From the NCBI GenBank assembly GCA_015056175.1, contig SVGT01000004.1, positions 1-64,000 on the forward strand: 64,000 nucleotides of DNA, given 5' to 3'. This document shows, one piece after another, positions 35,851-42,949 of the stretch. Source of the stretch: Clostridiales bacterium (GTDB taxonomy: Bacteria; Bacillota; Clostridia; Christensenellales; Aristaeellaceae). The notes beneath the pieces are model-generated. The model did no database searches. It saw only the letters and a list, made by a program, of their open reading frames with translations, and was not told the DNA's origin. The translations under genes were made by a program, and so were the position numbers. The stretch's first letter is position 1; each line of letters starts with the position of its first letter.

Positions 35851-36552
35851 TTATTCTTTACGGGGGTCAATCCACTTGACCGCGCCGTCCTCGGCCTTAA
35901 AGCGGCCGTAGGTGCCGATGTTCTTTTCGTACGCTTCGTTGGGGGTCATGCCCTTCTTGATGGCGTCCATCATCTTGCCCAGGGACAGGAACTGATAGCC
36001 GCAGATCTGGTCGTCCTTATCCAGGGCGATCTTCAGCACATAACCTTCAGCCATTTCCAGGTAACGGGGGCCCTTGGCCAGGGTGCCGTACATGGTGCCA
36101 ACCTGAGAACGCAGGCCCTTGCCCAGGTCTTCCAGACCTGCGCCGATGACCAGACCGTCATCAGAGAAAGCGCTCTGGGTGCGGCCATACACGATCTGCA
36201 GGAACAGCTCGCGCATGGCGGTGTTGATGGCGTCGCACACGAGGTCGGTGTTCAGCGCTTCCAGGATGGTCTTGCCGGGCAGAATTTCACTGGCCATGGC
36301 AGCGGAATGGGTCATACCGGAGCAGCCGATGGTTTCCACCAGCGCTTCCTGGATGATGCCTTCCTTCACATTGAGGGTCAGCTTGCAGGTGCCCTGCTGG
36401 GGAGCGCACCAGCCGATACCGTGGGTCAGACCGGAGATATCCTTGATCTCCTTCGCCTGGATCCACTTGCCTTCTTCAGGGATGGGAGCGGGGCCGTGGT
36501 TGGGGCCCTTCTTCACGCATACCATTTCTTCCACTTCGCGGGAATATTGCAT
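35851..36552 (-). CDS. NifU-like iron-sulfur cluster scaffold protein (GGGtGRT partner)
   Basis: This 233-aa protein resembles the NifU/IscU N-terminal scaffold domain. Three cysteines stand where the cluster ligands are expected: Cys49 in GIGWCAPQQGTC, Cys77 in ETIGCSGMTHSAAMASEIL, and Cys106 in NTDLVCDAINTAMREL. It is longer than IscU (~130 aa), with an N-terminal extension and a C-terminal part (~110-233) not found in IscU. It is the first gene of the pair, with AAGGAGG before the ATG. Substrate proteins are unknown. Confidence 0.85.
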   Translation of the reverse strand: MQYSREVEEMVCVKKGPNHGPAPIPEEGKWIQAKEIKDISGLTHGIGWCAPQQGTCKLTLNVKEGIIQEALVETIGCSGMTHSAAMASEILPGKTILEALNTDLVCDAINTAMRELFLQIVYGRTQSAFSDDGLVIGAGLEDLGKGLRSQVGTMYGTLAKGPRYLEMAEGYVLKIALDKDDQICGYQFLSLGKMMDAIKKGMTPNEAYEKNIGTYGRFKAEDGAVKWIDPRKE

Positions 36553-36602
36553 GGAACTGCTTCCTCCTTACATGAAAATAAGAGGTTTTTTAACCAATCC
36601 CT

Positions 36603-36611
36603 ATTATAACA
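36603..36611 (-). promoter_or_regulatory. Extended -10 promoter of the NifU-like/GGGtGRT operon
   Basis: Minus strand TGTTATAAT, with -10 TATAAT at 36603-36608. The -35 position is a T-run rather than TTGACA. A short inverted repeat CCCCT/AGGGG lies just upstream. Confidence 0.6.
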
Positions 36612-36717
36612 CATCTCCCCCTCATAAAAAAGGGGAAAATCCAATTATTTTTGTTTTTTTGGAAACAATCCCCCTTTCCCTGCCGTTCTATGGGTAAAGA
36701 GTTTACAACTTCAGGTA

Positions 36718-36746
36718 TTGACTTTTTATTCTACACGCTGTAGAAT
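36718..36746 (+). promoter_or_regulatory. Promoter of the blaI/blaR1-like pair
   Basis: -35 TTGACT (36718-36723), 17-nt spacer, -10 TAGAAT (36741-36746). The -10 lies inside the palindromic operator. Confidence 0.85.
36728..36746 (+). promoter_or_regulatory. Probable BlaI-type operator
   Basis: A perfect palindrome ATTCTACA-CGC-TGTAGAAT overlaps the spacer and the -10 box. It closely resembles BlaI/MecI operators (TACTACA...TGTAGTA), so the BlaI-like product of the next gene should repress its own transcription here. Confidence 0.8.
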
Positions 36747-36808
36747 GTAATCGTGATAGCTATTACCGTGGCCTGCGCAAATCCCGCCACCGGAAGGAGA
36801 ACGACTGT

Positions 36809-37192
36809 ATGGATCAATCCAGACTCCCCGACGCCGAATTTGAAATTATGGACTATATCTGGTCGCAGACGCCGCCCGTCACCTCGGCCATGGTGATGGA
36901 CGCCGTAGGTCGCCAAAAGGGCTGGAAGGCACAAACGCTTCTGACGCTGCTTTCCCGCCTGTGTTCCCGGGGCTTCCTCTCCGGCGAAAAGACCCTGGGC
37001 CGGGAAAAAGCATTTTATCCCCTGATCAGCAGACAAGCGTATCTGCAACGGGAGACCCGATCCTTTGCCAACCAACTGCACCGGGGAAGCCCGGCCAGCC
37101 TGCTGGCTGCCTTTGCCGATGAGAACCTTACCGACAGCGAGATCGACGAACTGGAAAAGTTGATCCGCACCATGCGAGAGAGGAGCAAGTAA
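36809..37192 (+). CDS. BlaI/MecI-family transcriptional repressor
   Basis: This 127-aa winged-helix repressor has the family pattern: LPDAEFEIMDYIWSQTPPVT at the start of helix 1, then a recognition region around GWKAQTLLTLLSRLCSRGFL and a wing RGFLSGEKTLGREKAFYPLI. The C-terminal ~45 residues form the dimerisation helices that a partner protease normally cleaves. It is followed with a 1-nt gap by the M56 protease gene, the standard arrangement of blaI-blaR1 and mecI-mecR1. The promoter carries a matching palindrome. Confidence 0.93.
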   Translation: MDQSRLPDAEFEIMDYIWSQTPPVTSAMVMDAVGRQKGWKAQTLLTLLSRLCSRGFLSGEKTLGREKAFYPLISRQAYLQRETRSFANQLHRGSPASLLAAFADENLTDSEIDELEKLIRTMRERSK

Positions 37193-37193
37193 C

Positions 37194-39914
37194 GTGTCCC
37201 CATTCCTGCAGCGGTTGCTCAGCGGCGCCCTGTCCCTGAGCATTGCAGCCATTCCTGTGCTGCTGTGCGCGCCAATGCTTTCCAGGCGCTACCGTCAAAA
37301 GACCCTTTACGGCATCATGCTGATCCTGACGGCGGCTTATTTGGTCATGCCCTTCAGACCCACGCTGCCTGCATCCGTGGTCGTTCTGCCCGCGCCGGAA
37401 ATCGTGACCGTAGCCCCCGAAGCCGCGGCCGATCCCTTGCCAACCCATACGCAGGCCTCGGACGTACTTGCCCGTACAAATACCAATGAGCAAACGTCTT
37501 CGGACGGCGATATTTCCGTTTTAACCGTTTCCCCGTCCACCCAGGAAAGAGTTTACACCCATCCCGCCGCCGTGCCCATGTCGCTGATTTTGCCCCCTAA
37601 AAGCACGCCGGCGTTCACCTCTGCGCAGTTCCTTTCCCTTTTGTATATGCTCGGCGCAGCGACGTTTTGCACGGTGCACATCGCGCGTCTTATACGCTTT
37701 GCGCGCCTAGTCCGCCGCTGGCAGGGCGACAGACTGCTGGGCTGCTATCAGGTGATCCTGGATGAGGAATGTGCACGTCTTGGCGTCCGCAAAGCACCGT
37801 CCATGTACCTGTGCGAAGCGGTCAGCAGCCCCATGCTCTACGGCCTTTTGCGTCCCCGCATTCTGCTGCCGGATGAAAGCCTGAACGATCGGGAGCTGCG
37901 TCTGGTGCTGCGCCATGAGCTGATCCATCTGAAACGGTGGGACGTGCCTCTCAAGCTCTTATCCCTTGTCAGTCTGTGCCTGAACTGGTTCAACCCCCTG
38001 TGCCATATTCTACACAGGCAGCTGGAATACTATTGCGAAACCAGCTGTGACGAGCAGGTGCTGCATGACGCCTCCTGGACGGATGTGGAGCGGTATACCA
38101 CTGCCATTCTTTCATCCCTCAGGCGCTCGGCCAGATGCCGCAGTGCCCTGAGCACCCATTTTTCCGGAGGAAAAAAACGTATGAAAAACCGAATTCTGAC
38201 CATGATGGACGCCGGCAAAAAGCGTCTGGGCGCGCTGGTTTGTGCGCTGGTGATCATTTTGACCGCATCTTCCGCCACCCTGTTTACCTTTGGCTACGCT
38301 GAGGATGCTACGCCTGACGCCGCGCCCGCCTATCTCGCCCCGGAGGAACTGTACGTCCATTCCGATTCCTATCAGGCGCTTGTGACCGCCATGAACGCCA
38401 CCGAAACGGGCGAAGGTACACTGCCCGCCCCCATCATCGCCTACACCCACAATCCCCTGGATTTTGCCATTCCCGCCTGCAACGGCCCCACCAGCTGGTC
38501 CATGCCGGACGGTCAGTATCTGCCCGGCGTACCTGTTAAGATCATCGGCTATATTCACACCGCAGGCGCCATCCAGGGCTACACCGAGGACAGCGGCATG
38601 TTCTATGCCGAAGCAAAGCTGCTGGGCGATGAGGATTTGTACTGCTACATTCCGCTGGTGTTCCTGTCTTTGGACAAGCCCGATGCTCCCGATTGCACCA
38701 TCACGCTCAAGACGGACGATCCCACGGGCTTTGTATCCGTCTTTACAGATCGCTCCGCCGATTCCATTCCCGTCAATGCCTATCAGGCAGGTACGGCGCT
38801 GCAGCTCATCGGCCGTCAGTGCGGCTGGTATCATGTGCAGGTCGGCGCGACCACGGGCTATGTGAAGGAAGAAAACGCCACCCTCTCCCCGGAGGCTGAA
38901 AAACTGTTTGACAACCAATTGTTCCGCTTTGAAGGCTTCTTCGATCAAGACCTGCTGGGCGATCAGAAGAAATTGGATATCTATAACCGGCTCATCGAGC
39001 AGGCATTTCAGACCTACGGCGATGAAAAATCCAGGTGGACCATGGAGCAGCGCGCCTGGTACAGCCGCCTGACGCTGGATTACAACCAGATCGCCGAGGG
39101 CATGGACGTGAACGTGCTGCCCACGGAGGATGATCTGACCTGCGAGGAAGCGCTGCAAAAGACGCTGGATATCATCGTGGAAAACGGCGACGCCCGTCCT
39201 GATCTGGACTGGTATGATATCACCTGGGCGCTTTTCTACAACTATGGCGATGATCCTGCCAACGTGCAGTGGCGCGTTTCCCTCTGGCCCATCGACCGCC
39301 GTCTGTCCCGCTACGCCATCTCGCTGGATAAACAGGGCGAATGCATCCGCTATTATGAGGACGAAGCCAAGTCTGAAGAAAAGATCATGAAGACCTGGAG
39401 CAGCCTGTACGACTTTGACCTGTACTTCTACGTGCATCCGGATGCAACCCTGGACGATATGCCTACCGAAATGCAGGAGGCCTACAAGCAGTATCACCTG
39501 GCTGTCGCGCCTGAGCAGACGGATTTGAGCGCAGCCGCAATTGCTCAGGAGCAATACGGCCTCAATAACTATTTCTGGCCGCTTAGCGTGCGCATGGAAG
39601 TGTTTGGCGGCGAAAATACCCTGCCCCGGGAAGGCGAAATGACCCTGGAAGAAGCTACCGATAAGGCGCTCAAGGCGCTGGTCGCAGAGCTGGGTCAGGA
39701 AGCGCTGGACGCCCTGGGCGATTACAAGACCGGCGCCATCCTCCAGCGCATCGACGAGGGGCTGGAAACCGAATTCACCCGCTGGATGATCTTCGTCACC
39801 GACGATCCCGACGTGATGCTTAACGGCTACCGTATGGTATTTGTGGACAAGGGCTCCGACCGTCTGGGCGACGGCGTGGAGATCAAGACCGTGAACGATA
39901 CCAGCAACGGCTAA
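37194..39914 (+). CDS. BlaR1/MecR1-type M56 membrane metalloprotease with atypical sensor domain
   Basis: This 906-aa sensor protease starts at GTG 37194 with AGGAG 8 nt before. The N-terminal part has hydrophobic helices (ALSLSIAAIPVLLCAP and MLILTAAYLVMPF); the zinc protease motif HELIH is at residues 241-245 in LRHELIHLKRWD, with a Glu-containing CETSCDEQVLHD following. A further membrane helix (ALVCALVIILTASSATLFTF, ~350-370) leads to an external domain of ~530 residues. There, instead of the penicillin-binding sensor of BlaR1, I see an SH3-like stretch (NAYQAGTALQLIGRQCGWYH, ~525) and acidic alpha/beta sequence of unknown kind. No SxxK/SxN/KTG triad is visible, so the signal sensed is probably not a beta-lactam acyl-enzyme. 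Confidence 0.85.
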   Translation: MSPFLQRLLSGALSLSIAAIPVLLCAPMLSRRYRQKTLYGIMLILTAAYLVMPFRPTLPASVVVLPAPEIVTVAPEAAADPLPTHTQASDVLARTNTNEQTSSDGDISVLTVSPSTQERVYTHPAAVPMSLILPPKSTPAFTSAQFLSLLYMLGAATFCTVHIARLIRFARLVRRWQGDRLLGCYQVILDEECARLGVRKAPSMYLCEAVSSPMLYGLLRPRILLPDESLNDRELRLVLRHELIHLKRWDVPLKLLSLVSLCLNWFNPLCHILHRQLEYYCETSCDEQVLHDASWTDVERYTTAILSSLRRSARCRSALSTHFSGGKKRMKNRILTMMDAGKKRLGALVCALVIILTASSATLFTFGYAEDATPDAAPAYLAPEELYVHSDSYQALVTAMNATETGEGTLPAPIIAYTHNPLDFAIPACNGPTSWSMPDGQYLPGVPVKIIGYIHTAGAIQGYTEDSGMFYAEAKLLGDEDLYCYIPLVFLSLDKPDAPDCTITLKTDDPTGFVSVFTDRSADSIPVNAYQAGTALQLIGRQCGWYHVQVGATTGYVKEENATLSPEAEKLFDNQLFRFEGFFDQDLLGDQKKLDIYNRLIEQAFQTYGDEKSRWTMEQRAWYSRLTLDYNQIAEGMDVNVLPTEDDLTCEEALQKTLDIIVENGDARPDLDWYDITWALFYNYGDDPANVQWRVSLWPIDRRLSRYAISLDKQGECIRYYEDEAKSEEKIMKTWSSLYDFDLYFYVHPDATLDDMPTEMQEAYKQYHLAVAPEQTDLSAAAIAQEQYGLNNYFWPLSVRMEVFGGENTLPREGEMTLEEATDKALKALVAELGQEALDALGDYKTGAILQRIDEGLETEFTRWMIFVTDDPDVMLNGYRMVFVDKGSDRLGDGVEIKTVNDTSNG

Positions 39915-39925
39915 AGCAAATCAAA

Positions 39926-39958
39926 AGGACTGCCTTGAAGGCAGTCCTCTTTTTTTAT
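39926..39958 (+). terminator. Terminator of the blaI/blaR1-like pair
   Basis: A 9-bp stem (39926-39934 with 39940-39948) followed by CTTTTTTTATT. Confidence 0.9.
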
Positions 39959-39964
39959 TGCAGT

Positions 39965-41263
39965 TTAAATGATCAAAGTCAGCCCTGCCAGCGTTGCGGC
40001 AAGCGCCGCCAGCGCAACAGGCGCGCAGTAACAGATGAATTTCCCAAAGGACAGTTTCACCTCGTGGTTTTTGAGCAGACCCATCCACATAATGCCGGCC
40101 AGCGCGCCAATGGGCGTCAGGAAGGCGCCCAGATTACTGCCCACCACGGACGCATACAGCGCCCCTGTCCGGGCCGCACCCTCCAGCGGTGCAATGATGG
40201 CGGAAAACAGCACGCTCATGGGAATATTGTTGACCACATTGCAGGCAAGGAAGGATGCGATGCCGTATTTCCAGATCACGCTGCCGCCCTCCAGCAATTG
40301 GGAGGCTTTCTCCGTCACCCCAGCCTGCTGCAGCGCCAAAACGATAACAAACATGGACAAAATGAAGGGGATGATCTCAAAGGGCGCACGCTTGAGCGCC
40401 TTGTACACCGGCGTAATGGGCTTGTGCCGGATCATCAGGTAGCAGAAGGCCAGCAGATACAGCGATACGAAAAACAGCACCGCAATGATCCACATGGGCA
40501 GATCCACATAGCCGGATACCGTCATCAGCACAATGCTGGCGCCCAGGTGCACCAGCGCCAGTACCATCAGCGGTTTATCCACGCGCACGTCCGGGCATTC
40601 CCGGGGCACGATTTTTTCCTTCAGCTGTTTGCGGAAGATGACCATCAGTACAAGGAGCGAGGCCGCGCCGCCCATCACCGTGGGCAGAATCATCACCTGC
40701 ACATACTCCACAAAGCCGATCTGTGCTGTGCCCGCCAGATAGATATTTGTGGGATTGCCGATCACCAGCGCCATACTCCAGGTATTGGCCGCCACAAATT
40801 CGCTGATCAGGTACGGCAGCGGATTGATGCGGGCGTTCCTGGCAAAATAGCAGATGAAGGGCGTAAAGGTCAGCACGATGATATCGTTGGAGGTAAACAC
40901 CGTCAGCACGGATACCAGCGCGTACAGGGAAAGCAGCAGTACATACTGGCTGCCGCCCGCCTTTTTCAGCGCGGACATGGCCAGTTTGCCAAAGAAACCG
41001 GTGTTATCCAGGAACACCGAGATCAGCGTCATGGACAAAAACAGCGCCAGGATTTTCAGCGGATTTACGTCGCTGTCCGCAGTCAGGCCCTGCCACACCT
41101 GCACAGGCGTCACATAGCCAAGCATGACCAGCAGCAGTGCGCCCGCCACCGGCGCCATCCAGTATGCGCTGATGTAGTGCCTGCCGATCTTGATCGACGG
41201 CACCGCAAACACCAGTATGATCATCGCCGCGCAGGCGAATACGGCAATCCATAATGCACCCAT
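39965..41263 (-). CDS. ArsB/NhaD/SLC13-type anion or citrate permease
   Basis: This 432-aa polytopic protein of the ion transporter superfamily has about 11-12 helices in two inverted halves. Family-type segments include FTSNDIIVLTFTPFICYFA in half one (the SND hairpin), ANTWSMALVIGNPTNIYLAG (the GNPTN motif), and the second-half counterpart NNIPMSVLFSAII with GSNLGAFLTPIGALAG. The GNPTN and TPIGA motifs are typical of ArsB-like permeases; the substrate (arsenite, sodium/proton or carboxylate) cannot be fixed. The ATG at 41263 follows GGAGGGG by 6 nt; the 8-residue upstream extension overlaps the Shine-Dalgarno. No ArsR or ArsC gene is nearby, which argues against a dedicated arsenic operon. 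Confidence 0.82.
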   Translation of the reverse strand: MGALWIAVFACAAMIILVFAVPSIKIGRHYISAYWMAPVAGALLLVMLGYVTPVQVWQGLTADSDVNPLKILALFLSMTLISVFLDNTGFFGKLAMSALKKAGGSQYVLLLSLYALVSVLTVFTSNDIIVLTFTPFICYFARNARINPLPYLISEFVAANTWSMALVIGNPTNIYLAGTAQIGFVEYVQVMILPTVMGGAASLLVLMVIFRKQLKEKIVPRECPDVRVDKPLMVLALVHLGASIVLMTVSGYVDLPMWIIAVLFFVSLYLLAFCYLMIRHKPITPVYKALKRAPFEIIPFILSMFVIVLALQQAGVTEKASQLLEGGSVIWKYGIASFLACNVVNNIPMSVLFSAIIAPLEGAARTGALYASVVGSNLGAFLTPIGALAGIMWMGLLKNHEVKLSFGKFICYCAPVALAALAATLAGLTLII

Positions 41264-41329
41264 GTTGATCCCCTCCGTAAACCTCACCAGTATACTGCAA
41301 ACAAAGACGAAATGGAAGAGAAAAACGCA

Positions 41330-41360
41330 AAAAAAGAAAGCGTGTGATGTTCACACGCTT
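41330..41360 (-). terminator. Terminator of the ferredoxin gene
   Basis: A perfect 10-bp stem (41338-41347 with 41351-41360), followed on the minus strand by TCTTTTTTT. Confidence 0.9.
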
Positions 41361-41376
41361 CTTTACTCCGTCAGGA

Positions 41377-41547
41377 TTATTCAGCCTGGGGAGCGCCCAC
41401 GGGGCACACGTCGGCGCAAGCGCCGCATTCGATGCACTTATCAGCGTCGATGACGTACTGGCCATCGCCTTCCTTGATGGCGTCCACGGGGCATTCAGCC
41501 TGGCAAGCGCCGCAGCTGATGCATTCAGCAGTAATCTTCAGAGCCAT
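41377..41547 (-). CDS. 2[4Fe-4S] ferredoxin
   Basis: This 56-aa clostridial-type electron carrier contains two CX2CX2CX3CP motifs: [13 protein letters not shown] (residues 9-21) and [13 protein letters not shown] (38-50), with the usual two-fold symmetry. It would accept electrons from enzymes such as pyruvate:ferredoxin oxidoreductase and pass them to hydrogenase or other partners. The ATG at 41547 follows GGAGG by 7 nt. It is monocistronic, with a near-consensus promoter and a strong terminator, as expected for an abundant small protein. Confidence 0.97.
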   Translation of the reverse strand: MALKITAECISCGACQAECPVDAIKEGDGQYVIDADKCIECGACADVCPVGAPQAE

Positions 41548-41589
41548 AATGGTACCTCCACATGTTTTTGCGCTTCCGCGCTTTTTCTT

Positions 41590-41618
41590 ATCATAACACC
41601 ATTAGGAATAAAAATCAA
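41590..41618 (-). promoter_or_regulatory. Promoter of the ferredoxin gene
   Basis: Minus strand -35 TTGATT (41613-41618), 17-nt spacer, -10 TATGAT (41590-41595). Confidence 0.8.
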
Positions 41619-41642
41619 GGAAAATACATGGAAAAAGCATTT

Positions 41643-42188
41643 TTATTCGTACACGGCGCGGCTGCCGCCCACATAGGGCAGTCGGGTATAGGCCATCACC
41701 AGGTTAGCATAGCCCACTTTGTCCACATCATCACTGCGCACAGGCACGGCCACGGGCTTCAAATGCATGCCGATCAGCGTATCGCCGATGTCGATGCCGC
41801 CCTCTGCCTGCACCTGCATGACAAGCGCAGGGTTTTTCAGCATCTTCCATGCTGCAGCAGGCACGCTGCCGCCGGCCTTGGGCTGGGGAACGGCGCTGAC
41901 GCGGGTATAGCCGTGGCGGACAGCCTCTTCCCTTTCCATTACCAGCGAGCGGTTCAGATGCTCGCAGCACTGAAAGATGGGCACAATGCCCTTATCTGAA
42001 CAAAAGCTCAGCACAGCCTCAGCTACCCACTCGCCCAATTCCGGCACGCTGGCCTTGCCGATGCGGCCGCCGGCGATCTCGCTGGTGGAGCAGCCCACCA
42101 CCATCTGGTCGCCCTTTTCCATGCGGCCTGTTTCATATACCACGTTCAGGGCGGTCTGCACCTGCGCGGTGATCTCCTGCTTGTTCAT
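41643..42188 (-). CDS. UPF0340 / TIGR01440 family protein (YwlG-like)
   Basis: This 181-aa soluble protein matches the UPF0340 family: GDQMVVGCSTSEIAGGRIGK near residue 27, FQCCEHLNRSLVMEREEA near 72, and the end GGIDIGDTLIGMHLKPVAVP. The function is not established. It starts directly after the methyltransferase gene; its Shine-Dalgarno GTAGGAGG is within the last codons of that gene, showing coupling. Confidence 0.88.
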   Translation of the reverse strand: MNKQEITAQVQTALNVVYETGRMEKGDQMVVGCSTSEIAGGRIGKASVPELGEWVAEAVLSFCSDKGIVPIFQCCEHLNRSLVMEREEAVRHGYTRVSAVPQPKAGGSVPAAAWKMLKNPALVMQVQAEGGIDIGDTLIGMHLKPVAVPVRSDDVDKVGYANLVMAYTRLPYVGGSRAVYE

Positions 42189-42189
42189 A

Positions 42190-42918
42190 TCATTTTCCTC
42201 CTACATTCATAAACGCGTACATGCCGATAGCCGCCGCGATGGACAAATTCAGCGAATCAATATCCCCGCTGTGCGGAATTCGCACGGGCTTGCCCATCGC
42301 AGAAAACGCCGCAGGCAAACCGGCGCCTTCGTTGCCAAAGATCAGGCTGCTTTCATGGGGCGGCTTATCCCCCACCGCTTCCTCCAGCATCACAGAGCCG
42401 TCCAGCATGAAGGGGTAGAGCATCTGCCCGGGAAATTCCTCCCGGTACTGCGCAAAGCTGTCATATTCCCGAAGCCGCAGCGAAAAGATGGCGCCCATGC
42501 TGGCCCGGATCACCCGGGGATCGTAGCTGTCCGCCGCAGGGCGGATCACAGCAATATCCCGATAGCCAAAGCCCAGCGCCGTGCGCAGCACGGTGCCCAG
42601 ATTGCCGGCGTCCGAAATATGGTGCAGCACCACATGCCGTCCGGGTTTCAGCGTTTCATAGTGTTTTTCCACCACAGCGGCGGCAAAGCAGTTTTCCTTG
42701 CCGGAAATGCGGGAAAGGGCCTTATCCGCCACTTCCACCCGCACGCGCAGCTGCGCGCACTTATCCAGCAGTTTTTCCTTTCCTTCGCCCTCCAGCTTTT
42801 CGCTGATCAGCAGCCGGCGCACGCTGTCCGGGCGCTTGGTGAGCGCTTCCATGGAGGGGAACACGCCGGGGGTGTAGCTGTAATCCAGCTCCCGGCTGTA
42901 TTTTTCAAGGCTGGGCAT
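42190..42918 (-). CDS. TrmH/SpoU-family RNA 2'-O-methyltransferase
   Basis: This 242-aa SPOUT methyltransferase shows the three family motifs that build the trefoil knot: motif 1 HHISDAGNLGTVLRTALGFG (~residue 98), motif 2 SSLIFGNEGAGLP (~190), and motif 3 RIPHSGDIDSLNLSIAAAIG (~213). The N-terminal ~90 residues form an RNA-binding region like that of RlmB/TrmH paralogues (PSMEALTKRPDSVRRLLISE). The exact rRNA or tRNA target cannot be told. It lies between mrfA and the UPF0340 gene on one strand with short gaps, so the three are probably co-transcribed. Confidence 0.92.
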   Translation of the reverse strand: MPSLEKYSRELDYSYTPGVFPSMEALTKRPDSVRRLLISEKLEGEGKEKLLDKCAQLRVRVEVADKALSRISGKENCFAAAVVEKHYETLKPGRHVVLHHISDAGNLGTVLRTALGFGYRDIAVIRPAADSYDPRVIRASMGAIFSLRLREYDSFAQYREEFPGQMLYPFMLDGSVMLEEAVGDKPPHESSLIFGNEGAGLPAAFSAMGKPVRIPHSGDIDSLNLSIAAAIGMYAFMNVGGK

Positions 42919-42949
42919 TTAGTTGCCTCCTTCTTCCGCAAGCATATCC

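Noticed and set aside
39965-41263. Arsenic resistance operon
   Set aside because: The permease is ArsB-like, but no arsR, arsC or arsA gene is nearby, and related permeases carry other ions.
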